Assembly: GCA_005281725.1 (NCBI GenBank)
Contig: SSBO01000012.1
Span: 11,626,426-11,690,425, forward strand
Direction: 5' to 3'
DNA from: Wuchereria bancrofti
Taxonomy: Eukaryota; Nematoda; Chromadorea; Rhabditida; Onchocercidae
DNA length: 64,000 nt
Part shown: piece after piece, positions 11,501 through 23,921 of the stretch
Numbering within the stretch: position 1 is the stretch's first letter
How the letters are laid out: the number at the start of each line of letters is the position of its first letter
Position numbers and translations under genes: made by a program
Notes under the pieces: generated by a model
Databases searched by the model: none
The model's input: the letters and a program-made list of their open reading frames with translations, nothing else
Told to the model about the DNA's origin: nothing

Positions 11501-14500
11501 AAAAATACCACAAATGTTTGCAAAATAATACCATAAATGTTTGTGAAATAAGAAAAGTAGAAAATACATTGAGTCAAATATGATATGATCACATAAACAA
11601 ACGACGCCCCAAAAAATAACATAACAGATAACTGTCATATTATCGGTTTTTACCAGATCTTCCAATGCAGTAGCACGCCTATTAGTAATGTACAATTCTT
11701 ACTATCAAAAAAAAAAACTGCAGTGTTAACCGTTAAGACATAACTTTCACAGTCCTCACAAGAAACAGAGAAAAGAGGGGGACAAAATTTTTAAAAAGAA
11801 CTAACAACAGAGGAGATTTCCACCACCAAACTTTTTCGGACCATCAATTCATGCACTGGTATTCAATGTTTGAACAGTGCTGTTCTTGAAATAGCATAAA
11901 AAAAAGTTTCAATACAGCTAGGTGAATAAAAACGAATGCTTTTACACACTCACTTTTGAAATGCTGCTGTACGACACGTTCCTCCAATGCCAGTTTAGAA
12001 GGAAGGACAAAATCGACATGTTTGCGTTTCTCTTGCCCTGCAGAAGACGTAGCGGATAATGAAATTACCGGTGGAATCGCGTTCTGACGCCGTTTTTCCA
12101 TCTCCAGCTTCTGCCTTTCAAGAGCTCTTTCCTGTTCTGTTTTATATTTGCTTGACAAAAGCTGGGCCTAAAAGAACTTCACAACTATACGAGAAATACT
12201 CATGGTCATCTTCGACAGGTAGAAATACCTGACCATGAAAAGTTTTTTTCTTCTTACTGCTCCTTAATTAAATGTCCCATTTATCACTACTGATGATAAG
12301 TGAATAAATTATCATCCTTTACAATAAACCACAGAGTTTTACCTGCTTGTCGAAAATAGTATCCAATACATCAATAGGTGCTTGCATCCTTAAAGGAATT
12401 TTTTTGCGGGTAACTTGGTCTTTCGACCTCTCAGTATTTGGTAACGATAGTGGTGGAGTAAATGGACATTTTGTTTTTTCCTAAAAACAGATTATTTATA
12501 TATTGAAGTGACAAACATAAATGTTACGATGAAGATATATATTTCTTCCTAGTTTTAAGTGTTGTCTGGTTGTGCGTGTAAAAATCAGTCTATTAACTTC
12601 CTGAAAAAAAAAAAAACAATCTATTACCTTTTCTTAAATCATGCAGGTAAGTGAACTACAGAGTAAACAACATACCACTTGGGTTGCAGAGGCCAGTGTT
12701 ACGTCAGCATGTATTTTCCCATCTTTTGTGATTAAGCCGGTGGAACCAACTGGGGGAGTTTCTCTCTGCTTCAATTCCGACGTTCTTTCAATGTTTAAAA
12801 GACTAGTTTTGAATTTGATCTTGATCGAACCTTTTTGAACCAACGCTTTCGATGGTTTCTCATTCACACTGACAACGTTTACTGCTTTTGATAACTCTAA
12901 AGAAGAGGATTTCGAACTTCGTTCTCGACCATCCCTCTCATCTTCCTTTTCACTTATTTCACCCTTCTCACCCGTTTCATTCTCGTTTTTACTGATGTTG
13001 TCGACAAACACATGTCTTCCTTCAAGTAAACTTTTTCGAGGTTTCTTCCCTCTTCTTGTTTTGTAAAGCCATCTTAATTCTTCATCGTCACTGGAACTAG
13101 TCAGTTCTTCAACCATTATTTTTTCTTTTTTTCCATGTTTCGTTCCCCGATGTTTGCCTTCATCCAAAGACGCCTTCATTTTCTTTGACTGAAAAAAAAA
13201 GATACTTCAAAAACCGCAAACAATCAAAACATGATTGAAAAGAATGGAAATTGATTTATGTTGAGCTTCGATCAAACGCTAATCGAGATCCAAAGCTACT
13301 GAGCAACACTTGGTCAAATTTTAAACTAAGAAACACTTCAAGAATTCTCACTTCACATGGAACGAATTCCACTTTAGAATTTGTTTCATCGCTCGGTATT
13401 AAAGGTTTTTCAACTTCTAGCACATGAAACGGCTCTCCGTGAACTACAGTAGTACTGGATAGGGAGTGTGGCACGAAAGCCCTTTCTGCTTCCATCTGCA
13501 CTTCATCAATCGCGGATATATTCTGAAAAAGAAAAACCAAGTGCATCCAAAAAAGGAAGAATGTGATTAGTAAGCATTAAAACAGACCAGAATTAACCAT
13601 TTGTGGCATTGAGAGTCTAGAAAATAACTTCGTTAACATTATAACTTCAATAATGATAACCGGGATGGAAACATTTTTAGTTCTCCAATAACAGCTACAT
13701 TAAAAATAAATGATTCTACCGAAAGCTCAATAGAAAACGATTCTTCTATCAAATTGATTTCATCAATTTCTTCGCTATGTCGACTTTTTTTGGCTTTTGG
13801 GGAGATAACAGGCTCCGAGTCCAACCCAGTTTCATTTTCATTTTCTTCACCCTGCAATAAGACAAATCAGGTTTTTAGTGAGATTTCGATAAAATTTTTA
13901 CAGCTACAAGTTTATGTAAATGTCTTTGAATCGACTTCCCTTGCCTTTTAAATTGGTCCGAAAACAGTAAAAGACCTTTTAAACATTACCTCCTTCAATA
14001 GACAGTAAAACACCTTTGAAAAACAAACAGAATTACCTCCTTCAATGACTTCCGTGTTCCTCTTTTTACAGGTTTTTCTGTTTGAGGTGGCGGAGAATAT
14101 GCTTGTCGACCGTTACGTTCCGAAAGAACTGCTTCCTATAACAATACTGATATGCTAACCTTTATCATATATATAACAATAAAGTATAACACAGTCTGTG
14201 GTATTCCAGATGGGAAGCTAGAGAACACTTTCGAGTTTGGTTATAAGGAGTCCAATTCGACATCAAAGCACTATACTTTCGCTGAAAACCAATTCAAACA
14301 AGTGCTATCACATCTACTTTTACTACTATTATTACCACAGTTCAAACACATTGCTATCAATGGTGCAACCAATGATATTATTTGTCACCATCTTAATTGC
14401 TGTCATTACCATTTTAACTGCTGATATCATGGGATTAAATATGTTTGAACTGTGGTAATAATAGTAGTAAAAGTAGTAATCAATGAAGTTTTCATTAACT

Positions 14501-14717
14501 TATCACAGAAGGATAACTGAAGCATCTACACAAATAACTTCAAAATTCGACAAAAGTTTTAAACCTGCAATCTATCGGCAAGTACATTTCTGGTACCTGT
14601 CGTGTCAAGTCCTCTCTGTCTCAGTTCTCGACGTAATCGCCCGGTGTCATATAACTGTATCATTGCTGGGTTTAAAGAATCACTACCTACTGCGCTTCTT
14701 CGACTTCTTGTTGCCAT
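5554..14717 (-). CDS. HNRNPU: hnRNP U-like protein (SAP + SPRY + P-loop kinase-like domain), 22 exons, about 1,388 aa
   Basis: Exons in reading order: 14717-14565, 14135-14037, 13851-13720, 13522-13352, 13188-12676, 12480-12343, 12167-11954, 11402-10663, 10408-10230, 10144-10029, 9753-9532, 9090-8927, 8749-8654, 8486-8370, 8279-7989, 7820-7665, 7556-7404, 7169-7055, 6659-6557, 6467-6355, 6238-6160, 5656-5554. All phases join. A SAP DNA-binding domain lies at residues 14-56, with the core LRRELRQRGLDTTGTRNVL. The SPRY domain starts near 885 (DFYNADLNVK) and includes NVRVGWS and LGVAF. A P-loop GLPGVGKTT is at 1121-1129 and IIDQTNVS follows near 1196. These match vertebrate hnRNP U in order; that family binds nuclear RNA and scaffold DNA. 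The roughly 830-residue stretch between SAP and SPRY is far longer than in vertebrates (whole human protein about 825 aa). It is charged and low-complexity, with eight prolines at 487-494. No RGG box is seen at the C terminus. The start at 14717 is the least certain point. Confidence 0.9.
11340..11363 (-). repeat. Coding trinucleotide repeat (poly-proline)
   Basis: GGT/GGA/GGC units on the + strand read as a run of eight prolines in exon 8 of the hnRNP U-like gene. A run like this can bind SH3, WW or profilin-type partners, and may vary in length between individuals. Confidence 0.75.
14314..14476. mobile_element. MITE-like element with 39-bp terminal inverted repeats
   Basis: Positions 14314-14352 and 14438-14476 are reverse complements at 38 of 39 positions; both arms start or end with the CTACTTTTACTACTATTATT pattern. 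They flank an 85-base unrelated middle. The block lies inside intron 1 of the hnRNP U-like gene. Size and structure fit a miniature inverted-repeat transposon or a long RNA hairpin. I could not identify a clean target-site duplication. Confidence 0.75.
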
Positions 14718-15270
14718 TACACAGGAAAACAAAACAGAAGAACTAACAGTGCAGAAGTGACCTGTAACATCCGAGTCTTCATCCAGAAATTCCAAAAACA
14801 TTCTACGAGAATTAATGCTAAAGAATTAATGCTGGCTGTTAAATTCAAAATGAGCAAAGCAACTACTTACTTGCTTCTTTTCCTGGTGATGTTGAAATGA
14901 ATAAACATTATTAAGTACAATAACCTTATGACACTACCTATATGAGAAACTTAACAAGATTCTAAAACTACTTTTTAAAGGAATTTGAAAGCATGGAAGT
15001 GATTTATAGAAGGAATTCAGCTTAATACACCATAATCATTACAGATGAGGAACGTGGACCCTAACGTGACGAGCTGAAAAATGACGGGGCGTAAAACGAC
15101 AAACCTGCATAAGTGAGCAGTCTGGTCGCAATAAGAGCTCATCCGTGAAATAGTGCTCGGGATGAAGTGATAGCATGTAGTCCTGATGTGGTTGTGCGTG
15201 GCACCTGCTGAAGGCTTGTCAGTTGAGGTTCACGCAAGTTTGCTTGTACTTTGCCTCTCGGTTGTTCTTC

Positions 15271-15306
15271 ACGTTTCATGGAAATTTTCCACGTTTCATG
15301 GAAATT
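15271..15306. repeat. Tandem repeat, 16-bp unit twice
   Basis: ACGTTTCATGGAAATT is present at 15271-15286 and exactly repeated at 15291-15306, a 20-base period. It lies in the shared upstream region of two divergent genes. Confidence 0.6.
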
Positions 15307-16090
15307 GTGCAGTATGTCAGATTTTCCCTTCCTTTGAAACTGTCAGGGAAAGCAAGATTTGATTACTGTAACCTTACATGAGCTTATAGGAAGATTTTCA
15401 CTTTACATCGAAACACGTGAAAGTTTTTATCCTGAGGATTCTGAGGAACTAAGAGCGGCATTCTTATTTCATTTGGAAACAAACGAGAACTCTTGCTCTG
15501 CGTTTTATGTGAATTTTTGTTTTAATATGTGAAGTTTTTACTTTCCCCTTCCAACCAGGTTTTTTGTGTTGGAAGGTATACGAAGTTTCCATTTTATCTA
15601 CTCCATATGATAGCTTTCCACCTCATACAGGTACTTGTGGGAATTTTGTTACCCTAAAATAAGGCTTTGGTCGACACGTATGTTCCTGGTCGGCACATTT
15701 AGTCGACAATTCCCATTTTATGCGGATTTTGGTTTTATCCAGAAGTGAAGAGTTATAGTTTTTCATGATTTTCGCAGGACTTTCATTTCATAAAACTGCA
15801 AAAGATTGCTTTTTATTTTTCACTTCTTTTATGTACAACGGTTTTTGTTTCACATAAAACATATAAAAATTTTCTAATTTGTATGTAGAATTTGTCATCT
15901 CACGTATATAGAATGCGAGTTCAAGTGTAAGCCACTCGTGACCAAATGGTTTTTTCAATGAGTGAAGCAATAAAATACATGTAAACCAATAAAATTAGTA
16001 TTCGTGTTGTATGTGTAAAGATTTTGTGTTGTATGCATGGGGAACTTTTGACCACATTTTACTCATTTCTTACTTCGTTGTCTGTGTCAT

Positions 16091-16105
16091 TGCTTATTTC
16101 TTCAG
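16091..16105 (+). promoter_or_regulatory. Probable spliced-leader acceptor of rpn-1
   Basis: TGCTTATTTCTTCAG is a strong nematode 3' splice site with no matching upstream donor exon. It is 38 bases before the rpn-1 ATG, the usual position of a trans-splice acceptor. Trans-splicing is inferred, not seen. Confidence 0.45.
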
Positions 16106-16143
16106 TCTACCACGTTTTGACTGAATTCAAAGTTCCAAAAGTC

Positions 16144-19100
16144 ATGGTTGAAGAGAAGACTGAATTAATGTCGGAGAAAAAGAACCCAGCAGTGAAGAAA
16201 AGTATAATGGATAGCAAGGAGAAGAAAGATGGGAAAGAAGAGAAGAAAGGAAAAGATGAAATGGTTAGCTTGAATTTTCTTGATTATCCTATGTTTTTCT
16301 TTGGTAAAAGTGCTTGGTAGCAGTGGGATTTTGAATGCTGTCCATCCATTTTCCGAGATAGAGCAGAATGGGGAGGAAAGAATTTAGAAAAATTGTACTT
16401 ACTATGTCTTATTCTGTCGTTATGCTTATTACAAGAATAAATGCCTTGTGATGCATATAATCCAACATGATCCTTTGGGCAATTCTGAACAATTATCCGA
16501 ATGAAACCTTGAACGCTCATAAATTCATATTTCGATTTTTTTTTATTCCAGACTGAGGAAGATATTAAGCTGAAAGAAGACTTGGAAATGTTGATGCAGC
16601 GTTTGAATGTAGGTTTTCTTTATTATTTCCCCTCTTCATTTTCATTCTCAAAAAAAAGTGATCAGTTTAAAGCGAAAATTGTATATATGATATAATTTAA
16701 GAAAAGAGCTGTAAAATAGAGTGAAGTTCTTTACTAAATGTCTGAAAAACGTATATATAATGAGAAAATTACTTTAAAACTGTCAGATAAGTGCTAATAA
16801 ACTTCACTTTTTAAAACTTCACTTTTTAATGTCCATATCGAATATCTAGGAAAGGGTTTTTTCTAGGAAGCAGATATTTCGCTATATCAACCCACGTTGG
16901 AGACAATGCGAAGCATTATTCGTGCTTCAACAACTTCCATGACATCGGTGCCAAAACCATTGAAATTTATGCGTCCACATTATGCTACAATTAAAGAAAT
17001 CCACAAGAAAATGGCTGAAGGACCTACAAAAGTTGGTCCTTGTTCTTCTGTAGTACAATTTATTAAAGACTGATGTTATTATTAAACTGCGATCCAGTGA
17101 AATTATCCAAGAGTCTAACTTGGAGCTTGTGTGGGTTAAGGTACTGTATAACTTACATTTCTTGATGATTCTTAGCAACAGTTATTCAGTGAATAATGAT
17201 CCCTTTTGCATCCACTTTAGTAGAGTAAAACCATTTAAACATAAAGCTGTGCCTATTTCATTCAGTCTCTTTATTCGAATATTTTTTATGATGGAAATTT
17301 ATTTTCTTCACAAAGCTTCCACCTCGTGGGGTGGATACGATCATGCACTGGTCTAGCAACAAGTGCAGAATATCACTTATAATATGGTTCCCTTTTGCCA
17401 CCTGTTTGTCGTTTTGTTGTACTGCGCTTAATTTTTAATTTTAAATTGGTTACAGAAATTGTGTGCGGACATAATATCAGTGTTGGCGATGACTTCGGAT
17501 GGCAAAAATGATTGTATCAATTATCGCATGATGGGAAAGCATGAACCAATTGGTGACTGGGGGCATGAATACGTGAGGTGAAAGCCTCGGTTATTTTGAT
17601 ACATTTCAATGTATCCGTGTATTAGGACTAGCAGATAATGTGATATAGACTAAATATGGCTGATAACATTTTCGCGAAATAGGCCTATTGTATTTGAATT
17701 TTATTTCCTTTCTACATTATAGAATAGCACCCATAATTAATAGTGAATCCTACATGCTCAGGCACTTAGCGATGGAAATGGCTGAAGAATGGCGTTCCTG
17801 TGGCGATGGTACCAATGTTCATAATAAACGTCGAGAACAGTTATTGACGCTAACTCGAGAAATTGTACTACATAATATGAAACATAACGCAGAAGTTGAA
17901 GTGTGTGATTTATTAATTGAAATTGAAAGACTTGATCTGCTGTCTGAGTATGTTGAAGAAGTTGACCATGGTCGAGTTTGCTTATATTTGTTAAGGTATG
18001 CCATCGTTTCAGTAATAATGCTTTAGAATAGTCAGCTTTCCTCCTAATACATTGATAACAAAGGGTTAGCGATGGGAATCTTGAAAAAATTACCTAATTA
18101 AAATATCGATCAATTCGATTCTATTTATGAACTGTAGTTGGTCACATGGGACAGTGGTGAAAGATTTCTTCTCTGTTTGTGTCTTGATATTTCCTGATCA
18201 TGTGATATGGCATAGTTATTGCTGGATGTTGCTAAAATTAAAAATATTTAGGAATTACTGGATCAGTCTATTTGAATCCTTCCAGGAGATTTAATTTGTT
18301 TGATAACGCTCATTTTCAGTTGTTCACCGTTAATGCCAGATCCCGATAATGAGATCTTGATCAAAACAGCTATGAATATCTACCGGAAATTCGGAAAGAA
18401 CTTCGATGCTTTAAGATGTGCTATTATGTTAAATACTGTCCCAATAATGCGCGAAATAGTCCTCAGCACAAAGGATATGTAAGGCTGTGCTTCATATCGT
18501 TTTTTTTTCTTGTAAAATCTACTCATCCTGGTGTAGTATGCTTGTGGTTGGTATCTATAGGCTTTCGGTATCTGTCTGAAATAGTCAGAAATGAAATAAA
18601 GGTAGGAGGAAAAACATTTAAAAAAAGAGCCTTACCATTTGTTTTATCCAATCGGTCACATCGAATTTAGATATTTTTTTGTAAGGTTGGACATTTTTTG
18701 GAAAGCTAATAAGACATAAATAAGGTAATTGTTCTTCCAAAAAGTGAAAATTCTGGTCAAATTTATTCATCTTTCTTTTAGATTGGAACAGAAACAGATG
18801 GCAATCTTAATGGGTCGACACCAGATTTTCCTTGATCTAGAAGGTGTTGAAAATGGCGAAAAGCTGATGGAATTGAATTCAAATGCTAATTTACATACGT
18901 ACTTTCATTCACTGGCCCGAGAACTTGACATTATGGAACCAAAAACTCCGGAAGGGATTTATAAAAGCCATTTAGAACAGAGTAGTGAGTTTTCTGGTTT
19001 TTATATGTTGTTTTGTAATGATATTTTTTTAGAGTACATTTTTGTGACTGGTGAACGGCTTTGTTGTCTATCACTATCAGAAGGATGAATTCTTCACAGT

Positions 19101-22100
19101 GTAAAGATTTCTAGTCTGTTTTATTGTAATTATCCTCTAGGACCGTTTGCTGGCTCATCTGCATCAGATAGTGTGCGATCAAATTTAGCAGCAGCATTTG
19201 TTAACGGATTTGTCAATACTGGCTTCGGAGTCGATAAAATGATGACGGAAGCGGAAGATGCAAGTCGTTGGTTTTATAAAAACAAAGAATACGGTAGGTT
19301 TTGTTCTAGATATTTTTTGAACATTTATTCACTGCTGCTGTCATATTTTGATAGTGGGTTTTTTGATTTTTAGCTTTTTTTCTTATAGGGATGCTGTCAG
19401 CGGCTGCAAGTCAAGGATTAGTTTGGCGATGGGACATCGACACTGGTTTAGCGCAGTGCGATCGATTTCTTTATGTTAACGATGATTTTATTAAGGTAGA
19501 TGAGTTACGAGTGATGCTGAACTTTGTTAAAACAAGTTACGAAAGTTGTTTTCCGGTTATTGCGATGAAGCAAATGAGAATTGTTTGGTTTTTTTTACCC
19601 TCATATCAATTCAATTATTTTTCAGGCAGGTACTCTTCTAGCAATAGGAATTATATCATCAGGTATCCAAGATACATGTGATCCCGCAGCTGCACTTCTC
19701 ATGGATCACATAAATAGTGATCGTGCGGTTATGCGAATTGGTTCTATTTTTGGCTTAGGCTTAGCATATGCAAATTCGAAGAGGCTTGCGGTGTTGAAGA
19801 AAGAAGATGGTGGAGTCGTATATGAGCTTAAAAAGCTGTTACTGGATACAAAGCCATCCGCCACACCTGAAGTAATTTTCAGCGTTTTTTTTTTTTCTTT
19901 GTACTGTGGGCAGATGACAAAAGCAATAGCAGCATAGTAAGTTGAAATAATTTTGCAAACAATGTGATGGGCGTCCGTAGGAAACTCATGTAAGAGCTAT
20001 TATGCAATCTTTTTTTTTTTTAGTTTTATTATCACTAGGTGATCAATCATATCCGATAATTTTGACCGGTAATTTTGATTTTGATCCCAAGTGGTTTTAA
20101 AAGATTTTAAAATATTTAGGTAAAAGGATTAGCAGCATTATCGATAGGATTCATCTTGGTCGGTACTTGTGATCATATAACAGCATGTGAGTTATTCAAT
20201 TATCTAAATGAAAAGACGGCTGTAGAACTGCAGGACTCAAATTATCGTTTTGTTGCTCTTGGAATTGCTCTAATTTTCCTTGGTACGTTATTCTTTATGT
20301 TTTGATATTTAGATAAAATGTTTTGGTTATATAAAGATTGAAGGGTAGTGCTCATTCTGTTTTTTCTTAGGTGCTCAGCAAAAGAGTGAAGTATTTGTTG
20401 AAATGGTGCGAGCATTGCCGGATCCTTTCGGAACAATGTTTTCAACTCTAATTGATGTATGCGCATATGCTGGAACTGGAAATGTATTGAAAATACAAAA
20501 GCTTCTTCATATCTGTTCCGAACATTATGAAACCAAAGAAACGAAAGAGGCGAAAAAAAAGGTTGAGTTTTTGTGTTTGATCGATTACCTTGTTCTTTTA
20601 TCCATTCATTTATATGCTTTATATCTTGTACTCATTCGCTTTCACCTGTATTGTTGCGGTGTTGTATTGCTATTTATTTATGCTTTTACTTAGCATTATC
20701 TTAAGATTAAAAAGCGAAATTGAGACCGAAATGTGCATGATTCAGGGAATAGTAAGTGTATATTAATGTAGTAGATGTTTTTTCCTTTATGATAGGGTCT
20801 TGGTAGTGAGGTATTGTAAAATGAACTGGCATCTTTGATAATGATATGGTTAAGGATGATATGGTTTGAAATAGTTGCAGAGTTTTTCATTATTTATTAC
20901 AAATTCATCGTGTTAGTTGATATTACAAATTTTTTTCTGATGATAATGAAAAAAATGAAAACGATTCAGACTATTTGCATGTGTTTTATGGTATAGGAGA
21001 TTAGCTTTAGGAAGGAAAAATTGAAAAAAGTCATTTAGTGATTTCATTCAGATCAGATAGCATGTACTTCTGAAAAGATTTGAAATCATAAATTCAATGA
21101 ATTATATCTCTGTTTTATAGTCCTCATGACTAAGAAGCTTGTACTTCATAAATTTGCATTCATTATTCGTTTTTCATCATGGCCGTGATTGTCCTATCAT
21201 TGTGTAATTTAGACGAATAAAGAAGACAAAAGCGATATTAAAAAGGAAGGTGATGCTTCGAGCGAGAAACCGGATTATTCGACACAACAGGCGGTTGCTG
21301 TACTTGGTATTGGTCTTATCTCTATGGGTGAAGAGATTGGAGCACAGATGAGCTTAAGGATGTTTGGACATTTGGTAGATATTTCGAAATATCATGCTGC
21401 AAATTTCTTGTGAATTTCATTCTGTATTGCAAATTTTCCTTAAGACTATTGTCATTTAATTCATTCGTTGGTGCGAATATTTTGAATAATTTGGTGACAA
21501 AATCTTCCAGATTCGTTACGGCGAACCAGTGATCAGACGCGCAGTACCGTTGGCATTAGCTTTAATTAGTACGTCTAATCCTCAGCTTTCAATTTTGGAA
21601 TCGCTTTCAAAGTTTTCACATGATGCCGATGCAGAAACGGCTCACAATGCAATTTTTGCGATGGGTTTGGTTGGTGCTGGTACTAATAATGCAAGGCTTG
21701 TTTCGATGTTACGACAGCTTGCAAGTTATCATCACAAGGATCAGGTAAATAAACACTCATTTCTAATTATATCATTTAGTACCATATGTGGCCTGTTGGT
21801 AATTGAACAAATGTTACATGCTGTTGTACATGGTATTTCATGTAAATTGCTTGCTCCATTAGATTAACGCGTATTTAGATTTATTGAAGTTCCAAGTAAT
21901 ATGATTCGTTTTCTCCAATTGTTTGGGCATTGCCCAAACATTACTCTTATTTCGCGACAGTGTTATTCTGTTTAATTTGGTTATCTTTTCATAGGTATGC
22001 TAAACTTCCATATAGTTTAGGTAAGCTTAATGTTGGTTCGTTTGGCTCAAGGTATGACACATATGGGTAAAGGAACGATGACACTGAATCCATTTCATTC

Positions 22101-23311
22101 TGATCGTCAACTTATGTGTCCTGCAGCAGTTGCTGGGCTTCTTACAATTTGCTACGCCTTTCTGGAAGCCAATAATTGTGAGTTCTTTTTGGATTGCAAA
22201 AAAGAGGGTCAGAGCTCCGTCAAAATGTCTGAAATTTTGTACTAAGACTTCAAATCATACGATGTTTTGCTCACAGCGGGATTGCATAATCGACATGGTC
22301 ACGTAACACTTTCTTGAAAGCGGTTCACCATGCCAATTTTTGCAATATTTTCATGATCTTGTTATGGTTCCTGGTGATTGCTACCACTATATCAAATGGC
22401 TTTAAAACTTTTGGACATGAAAAATATATGAGTGTATTTATAGCCGTATTGAACAATCGACAACATTATTTGCTATATTCGTTGACTCTGGCAATGCAAC
22501 CACGATTGTTAATAACTCTGGTAGAAGATGAGGTGAACCCAGAGAATTTGAAACAGGTAAATGTGAGCGTCCGGGTAGGACAAGCTGTTGATGTCGTTGC
22601 TCAGGCTGGAAAACCGAAAACAATCACTGGGTTTCAGACTCATACAACGCCGGTTCTGATGGCTTACGGTGAAAGAGCTGAGCTTGCTAATGAGGAATGT
22701 TAGTTTAATTTCTTAAAATTCCTCGAAATTGTTTGACTGTTATATACTTAACAAAAATTCTGCCCACTTTTCTGAATGATAGCTCTCCTGCTGTTTGTGT
22801 ATCCAAATAGTTATTTCCTGGGATCTTCATTTAAATCACGCTTATTACAGACGGAAAATTCTGTCCACTTTTTTGTTAACTTCTGGGCTCCTTGACCATA
22901 AATTTTAGATAATTACTTGTTTAACCTTTTTAGAAGAAGCACCAGAATTTCAATTCAAGGTTTTTTCGTAGTTTGGGAACATAAGGTTTTCAAAAGACCG
23001 CTTTACCCACTGTTAGAATTTGATTTTGAATGTTTGTGTTTCAACAGTTTGTGAGTAATTTCGAAAATATCACATTTTGTATATCGATAACTGATTTTAG
23101 TGTTAATATACAATTACTTTTTAAGTAGGTAAATCGAAGTTTAACATCTCGGAAATATATCATTCATTGAGCTTCCTTTAGAATTATTCATACTGTTTTA
23201 CTTAATACTTTATTTTCAGATATCTCACTAACGCCATATTTGGAAGGCTTGGTAATCCTAAGAAAGAATCCTATTTATGAAACTTCCGCCGCAGAAATAA
23301 AGAAGAAATGA
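16144..23311 (+). CDS. rpn-1: 26S proteasome regulatory subunit Rpn1 (PSMD2), 17 exons, 938 aa
   Basis: Exons: 16144-16263, 16552-16608, 16867-17031, 17456-17577, 17762-17995, 18320-18478, 18782-18981, 19141-19293, 19389-19495, 19626-19871, 20120-20282, 20371-20561, 21213-21374, 21511-21744, 22021-22177, 22444-22698, 23220-23311. All phases join. Rpn1 is the non-ATPase base subunit of the 19S particle that docks ubiquitin, ubiquitin-like shuttle factors and Ubp6/USP14. The chain is collinear with human PSMD2 (908 aa). It contains [50 protein letters not shown] (a PC repeat), [47 protein letters not shown] and the C-terminal [10 protein letters not shown]. The N terminus is a Lys/Glu-rich tail, and a second charged linker follows exon 12. 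Exon 5 has an in-frame alternative acceptor 39 bases upstream. The gene is divergent from the hnRNP U-like gene. Confidence 0.97.
21920..21940. repeat. Near-perfect palindrome in an rpn-1 intron
   Basis: TGTTTGGGCA (21920-21929) and TGCCCAAACA (21931-21940) are exact reverse complements separated by one base, within intron 14. It could be a dyad factor-binding site or a chance palindrome. Confidence 0.5.
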
Positions 23312-23921
23312 TATATTTGTGATTTCTTTATCACATGTTGTTTTGAAAGTCTTCTGAATGATATGCAAGCAGGAAAGAATTATTCTAACTTGTTGAAATC
23401 AGTTTATTAACACACGAATAGAAAGAGTCGAGCAGTGGTTCCCTAATATTCAACAGCCTTTTTCATGAAAGGACTGGGATTTTCATCTTATAAGTAAAGA
23501 ACTGTTTTTATAACTCAGTTTTGTTTTGTTGAAAACTTCAGATGTATTTATCTCTTTACTAACTTTGTGATGTTTTAGTAGTGAAAGGAAGATTTCTGGG
23601 AACTTGTCTCTTTTTGGCTGTGTTTTATTACCATTAAATAATGCTTTAAACAGAGCTTGTAAGTGCCGAAGATCGCTATTGATCCTATCACTGGAAGCTT
23701 TAGTGAATGGAGTCGTCGCTTCTCTCTACTATATTTGATAGATATTTTTAGCATGAATGTTGTTCATGGGGAAGGAAGTAGTGGAGGATTAACAGCGAAG
23801 ACTAGGAATTCCATATAGCTCTATTTTTTGCCCTACTGCAGCTTCCCAGTGCTGCTGCGTCGGAGTTATATTGCTGCTTGGATAAGTCAAAGTTCCAAGT
23901 TATTTGTCTGGAAAGGATTGA
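23312..23921. other. Intergenic region between rpn-1 and snapin
   Basis: This 610-base gap separates two genes on the same strand. I see no coding exon. The gap is longer than the roughly 100 bases typical of nematode operons, so I do not call an operon. Confidence 0.5.

Larger units (their letters stand above)
14718..16143. promoter_or_regulatory. Shared upstream region of the divergent hnRNP U-like and rpn-1 genes
   Basis: This 1.4-kb gap separates two start codons that face away from each other, so it should hold both promoters. No convincing coding exon was found. Positions 15040-15260 are noticeably richer in G+C than the rest. A short tandem repeat sits at 15271-15306. A strong TTCAG acceptor ends at 16105, 38 bases before the rpn-1 start. 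Confidence 0.55.

Noticed and set aside
17723..17761. Use of the upstream acceptor as the main rpn-1 exon 5 start
   Set aside because: The downstream acceptor gives a seamless match to the conserved GHEYVRHLA region of Rpn1; the upstream one inserts 13 residues.
23296..23301. AATAAA motif at the end of rpn-1
   Set aside because: It lies inside the last codons of the coding sequence, so it is unlikely to be the polyadenylation signal.
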